A DNA stretch of 64,000 nucleotides from Saccharothrix luteola. GTDB lineage: Bacteria > Actinomycetota > Actinomycetes > Mycobacteriales > Pseudonocardiaceae. The stretch spans positions 1 to 64,000 of the forward strand of contig NZ_JAJHUO010000020.1 in the NCBI RefSeq assembly GCF_020859565.1, in the 5' to 3' direction. The position numbers and the translations under genes were made by a program. Below, in pieces: positions 44,963 to 53,327 of the stretch. Each line of letters opens with the position of its first letter. Position 1 is the stretch's first letter. The notes below the pieces were generated by a model. That model made no database searches. It saw only the letters and a list, made by a program, of their open reading frames with translations, and was not told the origin of the DNA.

Positions 44963-47830
44963 TCAGGCTCCAAAACACACGAATGGGCGACGTAGAGGGT
45001 CCGCGGCGATGGCTTCGGCGAGGGCGTGGGACACCGGTTTGCCGTCCGCCAGGAGCTTGTGGAACGTGCCCATGGTCATCGCGGCGGCCCGGTCGCCGAC
45101 CTGGTTGACGGCGGCGACGACGGTGCGCGAGCCACTCGCCAGCAGCGCGCCCGCGAAACCCAGCGCCTCGTCGCCCGGCCGGATGTGACTCAGCGCGAGC
45201 GAACACGCCGCCAGGATCACTTGTTCGGGTGCGGTTCGGAGGCGGGCGGTGTCGTGGGCGAACAGCGGGCCGTCGGCCAGCTCCAGGTGCGAGAACAGGG
45301 CGTTGTCGGCGACGTGCTCGCCGTGCGCCGCGATGTGCGCCAAGCGGGCGCCGTCCAACGCGACCAGGACGTCACTCACCGCTTCCGCCATCACCGCATC
45401 GGGGTACGTGCCGCGCAGGTCGCTCACCTCCCCGACCACCTCGGGCAGGTTCGGCCCGGCGACCAGCACGACCCGCGTCGCCGACGTCCCTGCCGACGTT
45501 CGCGCCGACGTTTGCGCCGACATCGCGTTCAGCCACGCGGTCGCCGAAGGGGCGACCACGATCGGGCGTCCGTGCAACGACGGCAGGGTGTTCCACGGCA
45601 CCGCGTACAGGTCACCGGTCGGCACGACGACCAGCTCGCGCTCACCGATCAACCCGCCGAGCGGCCCGAACAGCGCCTCGTCCAACCGCTCCGCCCGCCG
45701 CGCCGCCGACGCCGCCACCGCCGCCGCGAGCAGCGGCGACAGGTGGTCCGGCCCGAGCACGTCGACATCGGCGTGCAACTGCCGCACCGATTCGAACACC
45801 TGCGCCGCACGCCCCAGCCGCACGAGCTTCGCCTCACCCGCCACCAGCACCACGGCCGACAGCACGTCACTGTGCGTCACGAAGCTCACCAACGCGCGAT
45901 CACCCAAGGCGACACGCACCTCGGCCACCCCGCGCACCGGACGCGGCCGGCCCCACACGCTCGTGTGCCACCCGAGCCGCGCCACCTCGCGCTGCAACTC
46001 GTCCAGCCGGGCCTCCAGCTCCGCCACCGGCCGACCGTCCAACCGCGCCTGCTGCACGGCCCGCGACAACGACCGCGACTGCGCCACCCGCCGCGCCAAC
46101 ACCGGGTCGTCGATCGCCGGCAACGGCTCGTACCGGTACACCTGCGCCCGCGTGCGCTCCAACCAGTCGAACGTCGCCTCCGCGTCGCCGTCGTGCTCCA
46201 GCACCAGCCCGACGGCGAGTTCGCCCAGCTCACGACCGTGCACGGCGGTGCCGCAGAGTAGGTCCAGACCACCCATCCGATCACGAACCCGGCCGAGCTC
46301 GGCCAGGCCCTCCTCCGCTTCGCGCAACGCCGGCCCCGGCTCGCCGACGGCCACGGCCAGCTCGGCGCGGCACAGCCGCCGCAGCATCCGGTGGTCGATC
46401 GGGGTGATGGGCCCCGGCGCCGGCACCTGGTCCAGCAACGTGCGCGCGGCCCTGGTGTCGCCGCGCCGGATCGCCATCCGCACGGCGAGGAGCCTGGCGA
46501 CGGAGGCCTCGTCGGTCAGCCCGACCGCGGTCAACCGCTCGGCCAGCCGCGTCGCGCGGGCCGGCGTGACCCGCGCCGACGCCCGGGCGGAGGTCCGGGC
46601 GGGCAGCGTCGCGGATCGCTCCTGCGCGGGCACGAACGGGCCGGAGGGGGAGAGGGCGGGGATGCCGCTCGGGGAGGCCGAGGAGGGCGTGGGGTCCCCG
46701 CTCGGAGAGGTCGAGGAGGGCGCGGGGATGCTCGGGGAGGATGAGGGAAGGGCGGCGCCGCTGGTGGTGGGTGCCGCGCCGGTGCCGGAGGTGGGCGCGG
46801 CACCTGAGGCCGGTGAGGTGGAAGAGGTCGCGGCGTCGGGTGGTCGAGTGGCCGAGGCGAACTCGGCCCTCATGCGCATCAACGCCGCCAACTCGGCCCA
46901 CGACTTGCTGCCACGTCGGCGGAACCGGCGTTGGGCCTGCTCCGCCAGTTGACGCGCGGTGGTCGGGTCGTTCTGCAGCAGGGCCGCCGCGGCGCGGGCC
47001 AGTTCGGCCTCCGCCAGGTCCTGGCCGACGCGCCGCCGGCGCAGCACGACCAGCGCCTCGTCCAGGTGCCCGGCCGCCTCGTCGGCCAACCCCGCCGCCA
47101 GCATCACGCGCGCCCGGTCGATCTGGGTCCGGGCCACCAGGTCCGGCGCCAGCAGCCGGAACACGCGCTCGGCCTGCTCGTGGTACGCCAACGCACGGGG
47201 CACGTCACCCGTCAGGTGGGCGATGTCGCCGAGGTTCCCCAGCGCCTTCGCCTTCATCAGCGGCAGGTCCTCGGCCTCGGCCAGCTCGATCGCCCGGCGC
47301 ACGTCCCGCTCCGCCGCCTCAGGCAGGCCGAACGCGATGGTGGTCAACCCGCGGTTCACCAGGGCCGTCGACAACGTCGCCGCGCCGACCGCCCCGGACG
47401 CCCACCCGGCCTCCAGCTCGCGCACCGACTCGTCGTACAGCGCGATGGCCTCGGCGGTCCGGCCGGCCCGGTGCAGGATCAGGGCCTCCTGGTCCTTCAC
47501 GATCGCCCGCAGGCCGACCGCGTCCGGGCCCTCTGGCAGCGTGGTGATCAGCTCGCCCGCCGTCCGCAGGCGCGCCAGGCCGTCCTCGACCGAATCCGTC
47601 TCCGCCTCGCCGTACGACAGCGTGATCAGGATCCGGATGCGGACCGTGGTCGCTTCGGCGTCCGGCGACATCACGGGCAGTGCACGGAGCGCGCGGCGCA
47701 GGAGCGTCACCGCTTCGGCCGGCCGTCCCCCCGACGCCGCTCGGAACGCCTTCTTGTGCAGGTCAGCCGCTACTTCGACACCGTTCGAAGTGCGAGAGGA
47801 GACCGGCGAGGCAGCACGAGACACGGACAC
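44963..47830 (-). CDS. TPR and CHAT domain protease-like protein
   Basis: A 955-residue protein. Residues 20-330 form helical TPR-like repeats, a Ser/Pro/Thr-rich linker spans about 330-410, a second helical block follows to about 560, and the CHAT domain fills the C-terminus. The caspase-like dyad is complete: His836 in HIAAHGEH and Cys876 in ILAACSLAL. CHAT proteases cut partner proteins after TPR-mediated activation. The upstream genes for a small all-beta protein and an ECF sigma factor share its strand. GTG at 47830 lies inside an inverted repeat. No signal peptide. Confidence 0.88.
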   Translation of the reverse strand: MSVSRAASPVSSRTSNGVEVAADLHKKAFRAASGGRPAEAVTLLRRALRALPVMSPDAEATTVRIRILITLSYGEAETDSVEDGLARLRTAGELITTLPEGPDAVGLRAIVKDQEALILHRAGRTAEAIALYDESVRELEAGWASGAVGAATLSTALVNRGLTTIAFGLPEAAERDVRRAIELAEAEDLPLMKAKALGNLGDIAHLTGDVPRALAYHEQAERVFRLLAPDLVARTQIDRARVMLAAGLADEAAGHLDEALVVLRRRRVGQDLAEAELARAAAALLQNDPTTARQLAEQAQRRFRRRGSKSWAELAALMRMRAEFASATRPPDAATSSTSPASGAAPTSGTGAAPTTSGAALPSSSPSIPAPSSTSPSGDPTPSSASPSGIPALSPSGPFVPAQERSATLPARTSARASARVTPARATRLAERLTAVGLTDEASVARLLAVRMAIRRGDTRAARTLLDQVPAPGPITPIDHRMLRRLCRAELAVAVGEPGPALREAEEGLAELGRVRDRMGGLDLLCGTAVHGRELGELAVGLVLEHDGDAEATFDWLERTRAQVYRYEPLPAIDDPVLARRVAQSRSLSRAVQQARLDGRPVAELEARLDELQREVARLGWHTSVWGRPRPVRGVAEVRVALGDRALVSFVTHSDVLSAVVLVAGEAKLVRLGRAAQVFESVRQLHADVDVLGPDHLSPLLAAAVAASAARRAERLDEALFGPLGGLIGERELVVVPTGDLYAVPWNTLPSLHGRPIVVAPSATAWLNAMSAQTSARTSAGTSATRVVLVAGPNLPEVVGEVSDLRGTYPDAVMAEAVSDVLVALDGARLAHIAAHGEHVADNALFSHLELADGPLFAHDTARLRTAPEQVILAACSLALSHIRPGDEALGFAGALLASGSRTVVAAVNQVGDRAAAMTMGTFHKLLADGKPVSHALAEAIAADPLRRPFVCFGA

Positions 47831-47861
47831 GTCCTTAATGCCAGCACACAGAACGTGTCCG
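47824..47861. promoter_or_regulatory. Inverted repeat at the start of the CHAT gene
   Basis: CGGACACGT (47824-47832) and ACGTGTCCG (47853-47861) are perfect 9-bp arms 20 bases apart. The left arm includes the GTG start of the CHAT gene. It may be an operator or an mRNA hairpin limiting translation. Confidence 0.45.
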
Positions 47862-47972
47862 AGAAGCCGTCTTGTGGATGCTATCCGTGCGCCGAACGGG
47901 TTACTCTCCGTGAGAGCACCACCGGTCGACCCACCGTGACGCCGTCCCCGCAGCCGTCTGGCGGAACCGTTC

Positions 47973-48458
47973 CTACAACATGATCGTCGGTGTCACGACC
48001 GTCCGCCCCGGCTCGCCGCGCGAGTTCACCAGGTGCACCACGATCTGGGTGGTGCCGGCGGGCACGTCGGACAGCACGAACCGGCCACCGTCGTCGGCCT
48101 TGGTGGTGCTCGACTCGTGCTCGGCCACCCGCACCTCGACGGTGTGCTCACCCGCGGGCACGAGCCAGCCGTCGATGCGGTGCCGTGCGCCGATGGAGGT
48201 GAAGTTCACCATCAACGTCAGGTTGTCCACGGTGAACGTGATGGTGCCGGGGCTGCCCCCGCGCACGCCCGCGAACGAGCCGGCGCGTTCCCAGCGGGCC
48301 ACCTCGACGTCCAGGTTCTCCAGTGCCACCGCGAACTGGATCCGTTCGACGAGCCCCGGTGGGGGCGCGTCCAACTCGTACACCAGGCGGTTCAGTTCAG
48401 TGAGGACAGCGGTGTCCTCTTGGCCTCTGCGGTCATCGCGCGGGTCGATGTCGTTCAC
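47973..48458 (-). CDS. Small beta-sandwich protein of the sigma-CHAT module
   Basis: A 161-residue protein of unknown function. The first 60 residues are helical (DTAVLTELNRLVYELDAPPPGLVERI), the rest consists of beta strands resembling a carboxypeptidase-regulatory or Ig-like domain (IDGWLVPAGEHTVEVRVAEH, FVLSDVPAGTTQIVVHL). No signal peptide or membrane helix. GTG overlaps the stop of the sigma gene. Position between sigma factor and CHAT protein suggests it is the regulator or protease target linking the two; this is inference. Confidence 0.7.
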   Translation of the reverse strand: MNDIDPRDDRRGQEDTAVLTELNRLVYELDAPPPGLVERIQFAVALENLDVEVARWERAGSFAGVRGGSPGTITFTVDNLTLMVNFTSIGARHRIDGWLVPAGEHTVEVRVAEHESSTTKADDGGRFVLSDVPAGTTQIVVHLVNSRGEPGRTVVTPTIML

Positions 48459-49060
48459 CGCGATCCTCCTTCCGCGTCGAGATGTGTGCGCAACATGGTC
48501 AGGCACCGGCCCCGGGTGGGGCCGATGCTGCCGCGCGGCATGGACAGTGCCTCGGCGACCGCGCGGTACTCCGCCCGGCCGGCCAGCACGGTGAGCCGCA
48601 GAAGTTCCTGGCACTTCTGCGACAAACGGCCGAACGCCCGCCACAGCCGGTGGTCCCGGTCGTCGACCAGGGCGGCGTCCTCGGGCAGGCCGTACTCGCT
48701 TTCCAGTTGGTCCGCCAGCTCGTCGCTCAGCGCCGCTTCACGGCGAGCCGGTGTCCAGGTCCGTTGGGCCTCGCGGCGCGTCGCGACGACGAGCCACCCG
48801 GCCAGCGCGCGCGGCTCGACCAGCCGGTCGAGGTGCCGCAGCAGCGCGAGCCAGACCGTCTGCACCACGTCCTCCGCGGTGCTGCGGTCCAGCCCGTGTC
48901 CTCGGGCGACGTGCCACACCAGCGGCGTCAGGTCGGCGACCAGCACGTCCAGGGCCCTGCGGTCCCCGTCGCGGGCGGCGACGACACAGGCGGCGTGCCG
49001 GTCCGTCCCATCGAGCCCCTCCCACGGTGGGCGCTCACCGGCTGTGCGCAGTTCTCCCAC
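48455..49060 (-). CDS. ECF RNA polymerase sigma factor
   Basis: A 201-residue sigma-70 family protein. Region 2 (VVAARDGDRRALDVLVADL to EDVVQTVWLALLRHL, about 25-90) and region 4 (LSQKCQELLRLTVL, then YRAVAEALSMPRGSIGPTRGRCL, about 140-190) are clear; the SIGPTRGRCL helix reads -35 DNA. No anti-sigma gene is adjacent. Instead it is coupled to the small beta protein and the CHAT gene, a pairing seen in actinobacteria but little studied. Confidence 0.88.
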   Translation of the reverse strand: MGELRTAGERPPWEGLDGTDRHAACVVAARDGDRRALDVLVADLTPLVWHVARGHGLDRSTAEDVVQTVWLALLRHLDRLVEPRALAGWLVVATRREAQRTWTPARREAALSDELADQLESEYGLPEDAALVDDRDHRLWRAFGRLSQKCQELLRLTVLAGRAEYRAVAEALSMPRGSIGPTRGRCLTMLRTHLDAEGGSR

Positions 49061-49244
49061 GTCGTCACCTCCTTCTCGGCGTCCCCCAGCCGAAGCTGAT
49101 CGTCACACACCCGTGCCGCCACCGGCGCGGCGGCGGTCCGCGATGCCCCCCTCGCACCGCGGACCGCCTCCCCCCAATTGCGGGCGACCTCCGATCGGCA
49201 CCCCTCGAAGCCGACCGACCGCCACCCTTTCCTCCCCCAGAGGT

Positions 49245-49442
49245 TCAGTTGCCCGCCACTGGCGCGCTGTCGGCGTCCACCGGTTCGCTGTGCGTCTGGT
49301 GGTGGCCGGCCGGCGTCACCGGTGGCACCTCGTTCAGGTCCTGCTTCGGGTCGAGCTCGTCGAGCAGCTCCTCGTCACCCGCGAACTGCTTCTCCAGCTC
49401 CACGGGATCCAGTTCGTCGACGCCAGGCGGATTGGCGGTCAT
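49245..49442 (-). CDS. Small acidic hypothetical protein
   Basis: A 65-residue, very acidic protein starting VDELDPVELEKQFAGDEELLDELDP and ending in a low-complexity His/Pro tail. ATG follows GGAGG on the minus strand. It is 184 bases upstream of the sigma gene on the same strand and could belong to that module. I do not recognise the family; it has no Cys and no membrane segment, so a modified-peptide precursor is unlikely. Confidence 0.45.
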   Translation of the reverse strand: MTANPPGVDELDPVELEKQFAGDEELLDELDPKQDLNEVPPVTPAGHHQTHSEPVDADSAPVAGN

Positions 49443-49561
49443 ACGGCCTCCTCAGTCGGGGTGAGGACCGGTCATCAGATAAGGAGTGAGTAGTTCTACG
49501 CGAGATACATCGAGTCGTTTTAACAGTTCACTGATGTCGCCGGCGGCGCGGCGCGGAGAGC

Positions 49562-49577
49562 TATGGTCCAGACCATG
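49562..49577 (+). promoter_or_regulatory. dre-like DasR operator over the cutC start
   Basis: TATGGTCCAGACCATG has perfect ATGGTC/GACCAT half-sites. It contains both candidate ATG start codons of the cutC gene, so repression would be direct. Confidence 0.75.
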
Positions 49578-50228
49578 CTTGAGGTCATCGCACTGGACGC
49601 CACCGACGCCGAGGCCGCTCAGGCGGGTGGCGCGCACCGGCTGGAACTCACCGTCGACATGGCCGCGGACGGGCTGACGCCGCCGGTCACCGTGCTGCGC
49701 GACGTGCTCTCCGCGACCGACCTGCCGGTCCGGGTCATGCTGCGCGACGCACCCGGTTTCGCGCCCGGCGACCTGGACGGGCTGCGGCGCGACGCGGAGG
49801 CGCTGCGCGAGGCGGGCGCGGCGGAGTTCGTGCTCGGCTTCCTCGACGCCGACGGGCGGGTGGACGAGGCGGCGTGCGCGGCGCTGGTCGCCGAGTTGGA
49901 CGGGTGCGCGTGGACGTTCCACCGCGCGCTGGACAACTCGGCGGACCCCGAGGCGGCGTGGACCGTCGTCGGTGGACTGGGCTGCGACACGGTGCTCGCG
50001 GCCGGCAGCGCGCGCGGGGTCGGCGACGGCCTGGCCGTGCTGGAGCGGTTGGCCGCGCGGCAGGACGCGGTGCGCCTGCTGGTCGGCGGCGGGCTCAAGG
50101 TCGAGCACGTCGCGCCGCTCAAGGCCGTCGGCGTCACGGGGTTCCACGTCGGCAGCGCGGTGCGGCCAGGCGGGTGGGGCGCCCCGGTCTCCGCCGACGC
50201 CGTCCGGAGCTGGGTGAACTTGGTCTAG
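49563..50228 (+). CDS. cutC: CutC family protein
   Basis: A 221-residue TIM-barrel protein of the CutC family. It shows LEVIALDATDAEAAQAGGAHRLEL at the N-terminus and FHRALDNSADPEAAW near 120, the usual CutC pattern. The family name implies copper homeostasis, but that role is disputed. Here dre operators lie at its start and over its stop, and an amino-sugar transporter and hexosaminidase follow. A role in GlcNAc metabolism is therefore plausible. ATG at 49563 follows GGAG; ATG at 49575 is the alternative. Confidence 0.85.
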   Translation: MVQTMLEVIALDATDAEAAQAGGAHRLELTVDMAADGLTPPVTVLRDVLSATDLPVRVMLRDAPGFAPGDLDGLRRDAEALREAGAAEFVLGFLDADGRVDEAACAALVAELDGCAWTFHRALDNSADPEAAWTVVGGLGCDTVLAAGSARGVGDGLAVLERLAARQDAVRLLVGGGLKVEHVAPLKAVGVTGFHVGSAVRPGGWGAPVSADAVRSWVNLV

Positions 50229-50234
50229 ACCGCT
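50219..50234 (+). promoter_or_regulatory. dre-like DasR operator before the second ABC operon
   Basis: CTTGGTCTAGACCGCT contains the full TTGGTCTAGACC core. The TAG stop of cutC lies within it. It is 90 bases before the binding-protein gene. Confidence 0.8.
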
Positions 50235-50323
50235 TGCCGATGCGGACATTAGCATCGCCGTTGCTTCCCGTGAAATAGCCGTTGCACATCACGCAACACG
50301 AGACACCTGAGAGGTGGGGCGAG

Positions 50324-51598
50324 ATGCGGTTCGCAGGAGCAGTCGTCGTGGCCGCCGTCGTGCTGGCCGGGTGTGCCCCGGTCCAGTCCGGCCCGGCGCC
50401 GGCCGGTGGTGACGAGCAGGCGGGTCAGCTGAGGGTCTGGCTGTTCGACGAGGTCAACCGGGGTCCGAAGGAAGCCGTCGTCAAGGAGGCGGTCGCCGAG
50501 TTCGAGCAGGCGCACCAGGGCGTCACGGTCGACGTCCAGTACATCCAGGTGCAGACCCGCGCCGAGCGGTTCAAGGCCGCGTTCAGCGACCCCGAGAGCG
50601 CGCCCGACGTGGCCGAGTTCGGCAACACCGACCTGGCGGGCTACGTCGCGGGCGGCGGGTTCGCCGAGCTCGACCTCGGCGGCTGGGACGAGGCGAAGGA
50701 CCTGCTGCCCGCCGTCCTCGACACGGGCAAGGTGGACGGCAAGGTCTACGGCGTGCCCTGGTACGTCGGCGTGCGCGCGCTCTACTACCGCACCGACGTC
50801 TTCCAGGAGCTGAACCTCCAGCCACCGGCCACCCTGGACGAGATCGCACCGCTGGCCAGGAAGGTCCGCGCCGCCAAGCCGGACCTGCTCGGCATCTCCG
50901 CCGGCGGCAAGTACACCTACGGCGCGTTGCCGTTCGTGTGGGCCAACGGCGGCGACATCGCCCGCAAGGACGGTGACAAGCACGTCTCCGCCATCGACAG
51001 CCCCGAGTCGAAGGCGGGCCTGCGCCAGTACACCGAGCTGATCGCGGACGACATCTGCCCGCCTGCCCAGTGCGCGGGCAACGGCGGCGACGCCAGCGTC
51101 GAGGCGTTCCGCGCGGGCAAGGCGGCGATGGTCGTCGGCGGCGACTTCAACCGCAAGTCCGTCGACGCGTCCGCCGCCGCGGGCAAGTACGCGGTCGTGC
51201 CGCTGCCGGGGAAGAAGGCCGGTGACATCGCGCCGGCGTTCGCGGGCGGCAACCTGCTCGGCGTGATGAAGGGCAGCGAGCGCCGGACGTTGGCCACCGG
51301 GTTCGTGCGCCTGCTGGGCGGCAAGGAGTACCAGCGCAAGATGTTCGACGCGATGGGGAACCTGCCGACGTTCGGCGACGTGCAGGCCGAGGTGGCGAAG
51401 GCCAACCCGGTGCTGGAGCCGTTCATCCGGACCCTGGAGGCGGGCACGCGGTTCGTGCCGGTCACGCCCGACTGGGCCAAGATCGACGCCCAGGCCGTGC
51501 TGCCGACGTTGTTGCAGCAGGTCGCCGCCGGTGGCGAGGACCTCGACAAGGCGGCCCGGGACGCGGCCGACCAGATGAACGCCGCCTTCGGCTCGTGA
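50324..51598 (+). CDS. Amino-sugar ABC transporter substrate-binding lipoprotein
   Basis: A 424-residue type 1 solute-binding protein. Its signal peptide ends with the lipobox VVLAGC near residue 17; the mature protein starts LRVWLFDEVNRG and contains WANGGDIA and AGGNLLGV segments typical of sugar binders. ATG at 50324 follows GAGGTGGGG. A dre operator upstream and a GH20 gene at the operon end point to GlcNAc or chito-oligomers. The two coding parts of this and the 16-kb binding protein are clearly different, so this is not a recent duplicate. Confidence 0.88.
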   Translation: MRFAGAVVVAAVVLAGCAPVQSGPAPAGGDEQAGQLRVWLFDEVNRGPKEAVVKEAVAEFEQAHQGVTVDVQYIQVQTRAERFKAAFSDPESAPDVAEFGNTDLAGYVAGGGFAELDLGGWDEAKDLLPAVLDTGKVDGKVYGVPWYVGVRALYYRTDVFQELNLQPPATLDEIAPLARKVRAAKPDLLGISAGGKYTYGALPFVWANGGDIARKDGDKHVSAIDSPESKAGLRQYTELIADDICPPAQCAGNGGDASVEAFRAGKAAMVVGGDFNRKSVDASAAAGKYAVVPLPGKKAGDIAPAFAGGNLLGVMKGSERRTLATGFVRLLGGKEYQRKMFDAMGNLPTFGDVQAEVAKANPVLEPFIRTLEAGTRFVPVTPDWAKIDAQAVLPTLLQQVAAGGEDLDKAARDAADQMNAAFGS

Positions 51599-52485
51599 TG
51601 CGGACGGCCAAGGGCGACGGGCGGATCGCGTTCGCCTACCTCGCCCCCGCGCTGCTGGTGCTGGTCGGGCTGATGGGCTACCCGATCTACCAGCTCGTGC
51701 TGATCTCCCTGTTCGACTACGGCCAGGAGCAGGTCAGCGGTGGCGCGCCGCTGACCTTCCTCGGGCCGGGCAACTACACGACCCTGCTGTCGGACGAGCG
51801 GTTCTGGTCCGTGCTCGGGCAGACGATCGGGTTCGCCGCCGTCTGCGTGGCGGGCACCCTGCTGGTCGGCGCCGCGCTGGCGGTGCTGGCCACCAGGATC
51901 CGCACGTGGGCGCGGACGGTGCTGTTCCTGGCCGCGCTCGGCGCTTGGGCGACGCCGGCGGTGGCCGGGTCGACGATCTGGCTGTTCCTGTTCGACGCCA
52001 ACTTCGGGTTCGTCAACGAGGTCCTGGGCACCACCGGGCTCTCCTGGACCTACGACAAGTGGACGGCGTTCGGGCTGGTCGCGGCGCAGGTGATCTGGTG
52101 CTCGTTCCCGTTCGTCATGGTCACCCTGTACGCGGGGATCAAGGCGATCCCCGGCGAGGTGCTGGAGGCCGCCGCGCTGGACGGCGCGAGCACGACCAGG
52201 ACGGCCACCAAGGTGATCCTGCCGCTGCTGCGGCCACTGCTGGTCGTGGTGACGATCCAGTCGGTCATCTGGGACTTCAAGGTGTTCACCCAGATCTACG
52301 TCATGACCAACGGCGGCGGCATCGCGGGCCGCAACCTGGTGCTCAACGTGTACGCCTACCAGCAGGCGTTCGCAGCCTCGGAGTACGGGCTCGGCGCGAG
52401 CATCGGCGTGGTGATGACGGCGTTGCTGCTGCTCGTCACCCTCGGCTACCTGCGGGCGCTGCGGCGGAGCGGGGAGGCGCTGTGA
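51598..52485 (+). CDS. Carbohydrate ABC transporter permease (MalF type)
   Basis: A 295-residue inner-membrane permease with six hydrophobic segments (first at about 10-35, FAYLAPALLVLVGLMGYPIY) and the EAA loop EVLEAAALDGASTTRTATKV near 200. The ATG shares one base with the stop of the binding-protein gene; GTG three bases earlier is possible. It pairs with the next permease. Confidence 0.9.
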   Translation: MRTAKGDGRIAFAYLAPALLVLVGLMGYPIYQLVLISLFDYGQEQVSGGAPLTFLGPGNYTTLLSDERFWSVLGQTIGFAAVCVAGTLLVGAALAVLATRIRTWARTVLFLAALGAWATPAVAGSTIWLFLFDANFGFVNEVLGTTGLSWTYDKWTAFGLVAAQVIWCSFPFVMVTLYAGIKAIPGEVLEAAALDGASTTRTATKVILPLLRPLLVVVTIQSVIWDFKVFTQIYVMTNGGGIAGRNLVLNVYAYQQAFAASEYGLGASIGVVMTALLLLVTLGYLRALRRSGEAL

Positions 52486-53327
52486 ACCGGCGGGTGTCGC
52501 GGGGCTTGGCGGAAGCGGTCACGGTCGTCGTCGCGGCCGTGGTGGCGTTCCCGCTGTACTGGATGGCGCTGACCGCGCTGAAGCCGGAGGCGGAGGTGAT
52601 CTCGGCCGACCCGCGGCCGTGGACGCTCGCGCCGACGCTCGACAGCTTCGTGCGCGCGTTGACCGTGCAGAGCTTCGGCCGCTACCTGCTCAACAGCGTC
52701 GTGGTGGCGGTCGCGGTGGTGCTGCTGAGCCTGCTGATCTCGTTCCTGGCGGCCACCGCGCTGACCCGGTTCCGGTTCCGCAGCCGCACCACGCTGCTGG
52801 TCATGCTGCTGGTGGTGCAGATGGTGCCGGTGGAGGCGCTGACCATCCCGCTGTTCTTCCTCATGCGGTCGGTGCGCGACGTGGCGCCGGTGTTCGGGTT
52901 GAACCACCTCGGCTCGCTGGTGCTGGTGCACCTCGCGTTCAGCCTGCCGTTCGCGATCTGGATGCTGCGCGGGTTCGTCGCGGCCGTGCCGGTGGAGCTG
53001 GAGGAGGCGGCGACGCTGGACGGCGCGTCCCGGTTCCGGTTCCTGTGGCAGGTGCTGTTCCCGCTGGTGGCGCCCGGTCTGGTGGCGACGAGCGTGCTGT
53101 CGTTCATCCACGCGTGGAATGATTTCCTCTTCGCGAAGACGTTCATCATCTCGGCGGCGGAGAACCAGACGCTGCCGTTGGCGCTGCAGGTGTTCGTGAA
53201 ACCCGATCAGAACGACTGGGGGGCGATCATGGCCGGTTCGACGTTGATGACCATCCCGGTGCTGCTGTTCTTCATCCTGGTGCAGCGCCGACTGGTCGCG
53301 GGCCTGGCCGGGGCGGTGAAGTCGTGA
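52482..53327 (+). CDS. Carbohydrate ABC transporter permease (MalG type)
   Basis: A 281-residue permease with six hydrophobic segments and the EAA loop ELEEAATLDGASRFRFLWQV near 180. GTG overlaps the previous stop, and the next gene overlaps its own stop, so all four genes are coupled. As in the first locus no ATPase is encoded; a shared MsiK-type ATPase probably powers both. Confidence 0.9.
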   Translation: MNRRVSRGLAEAVTVVVAAVVAFPLYWMALTALKPEAEVISADPRPWTLAPTLDSFVRALTVQSFGRYLLNSVVVAVAVVLLSLLISFLAATALTRFRFRSRTTLLVMLLVVQMVPVEALTIPLFFLMRSVRDVAPVFGLNHLGSLVLVHLAFSLPFAIWMLRGFVAAVPVELEEAATLDGASRFRFLWQVLFPLVAPGLVATSVLSFIHAWNDFLFAKTFIISAAENQTLPLALQVFVKPDQNDWGAIMAGSTLMTIPVLLFFILVQRRLVAGLAGAVKS

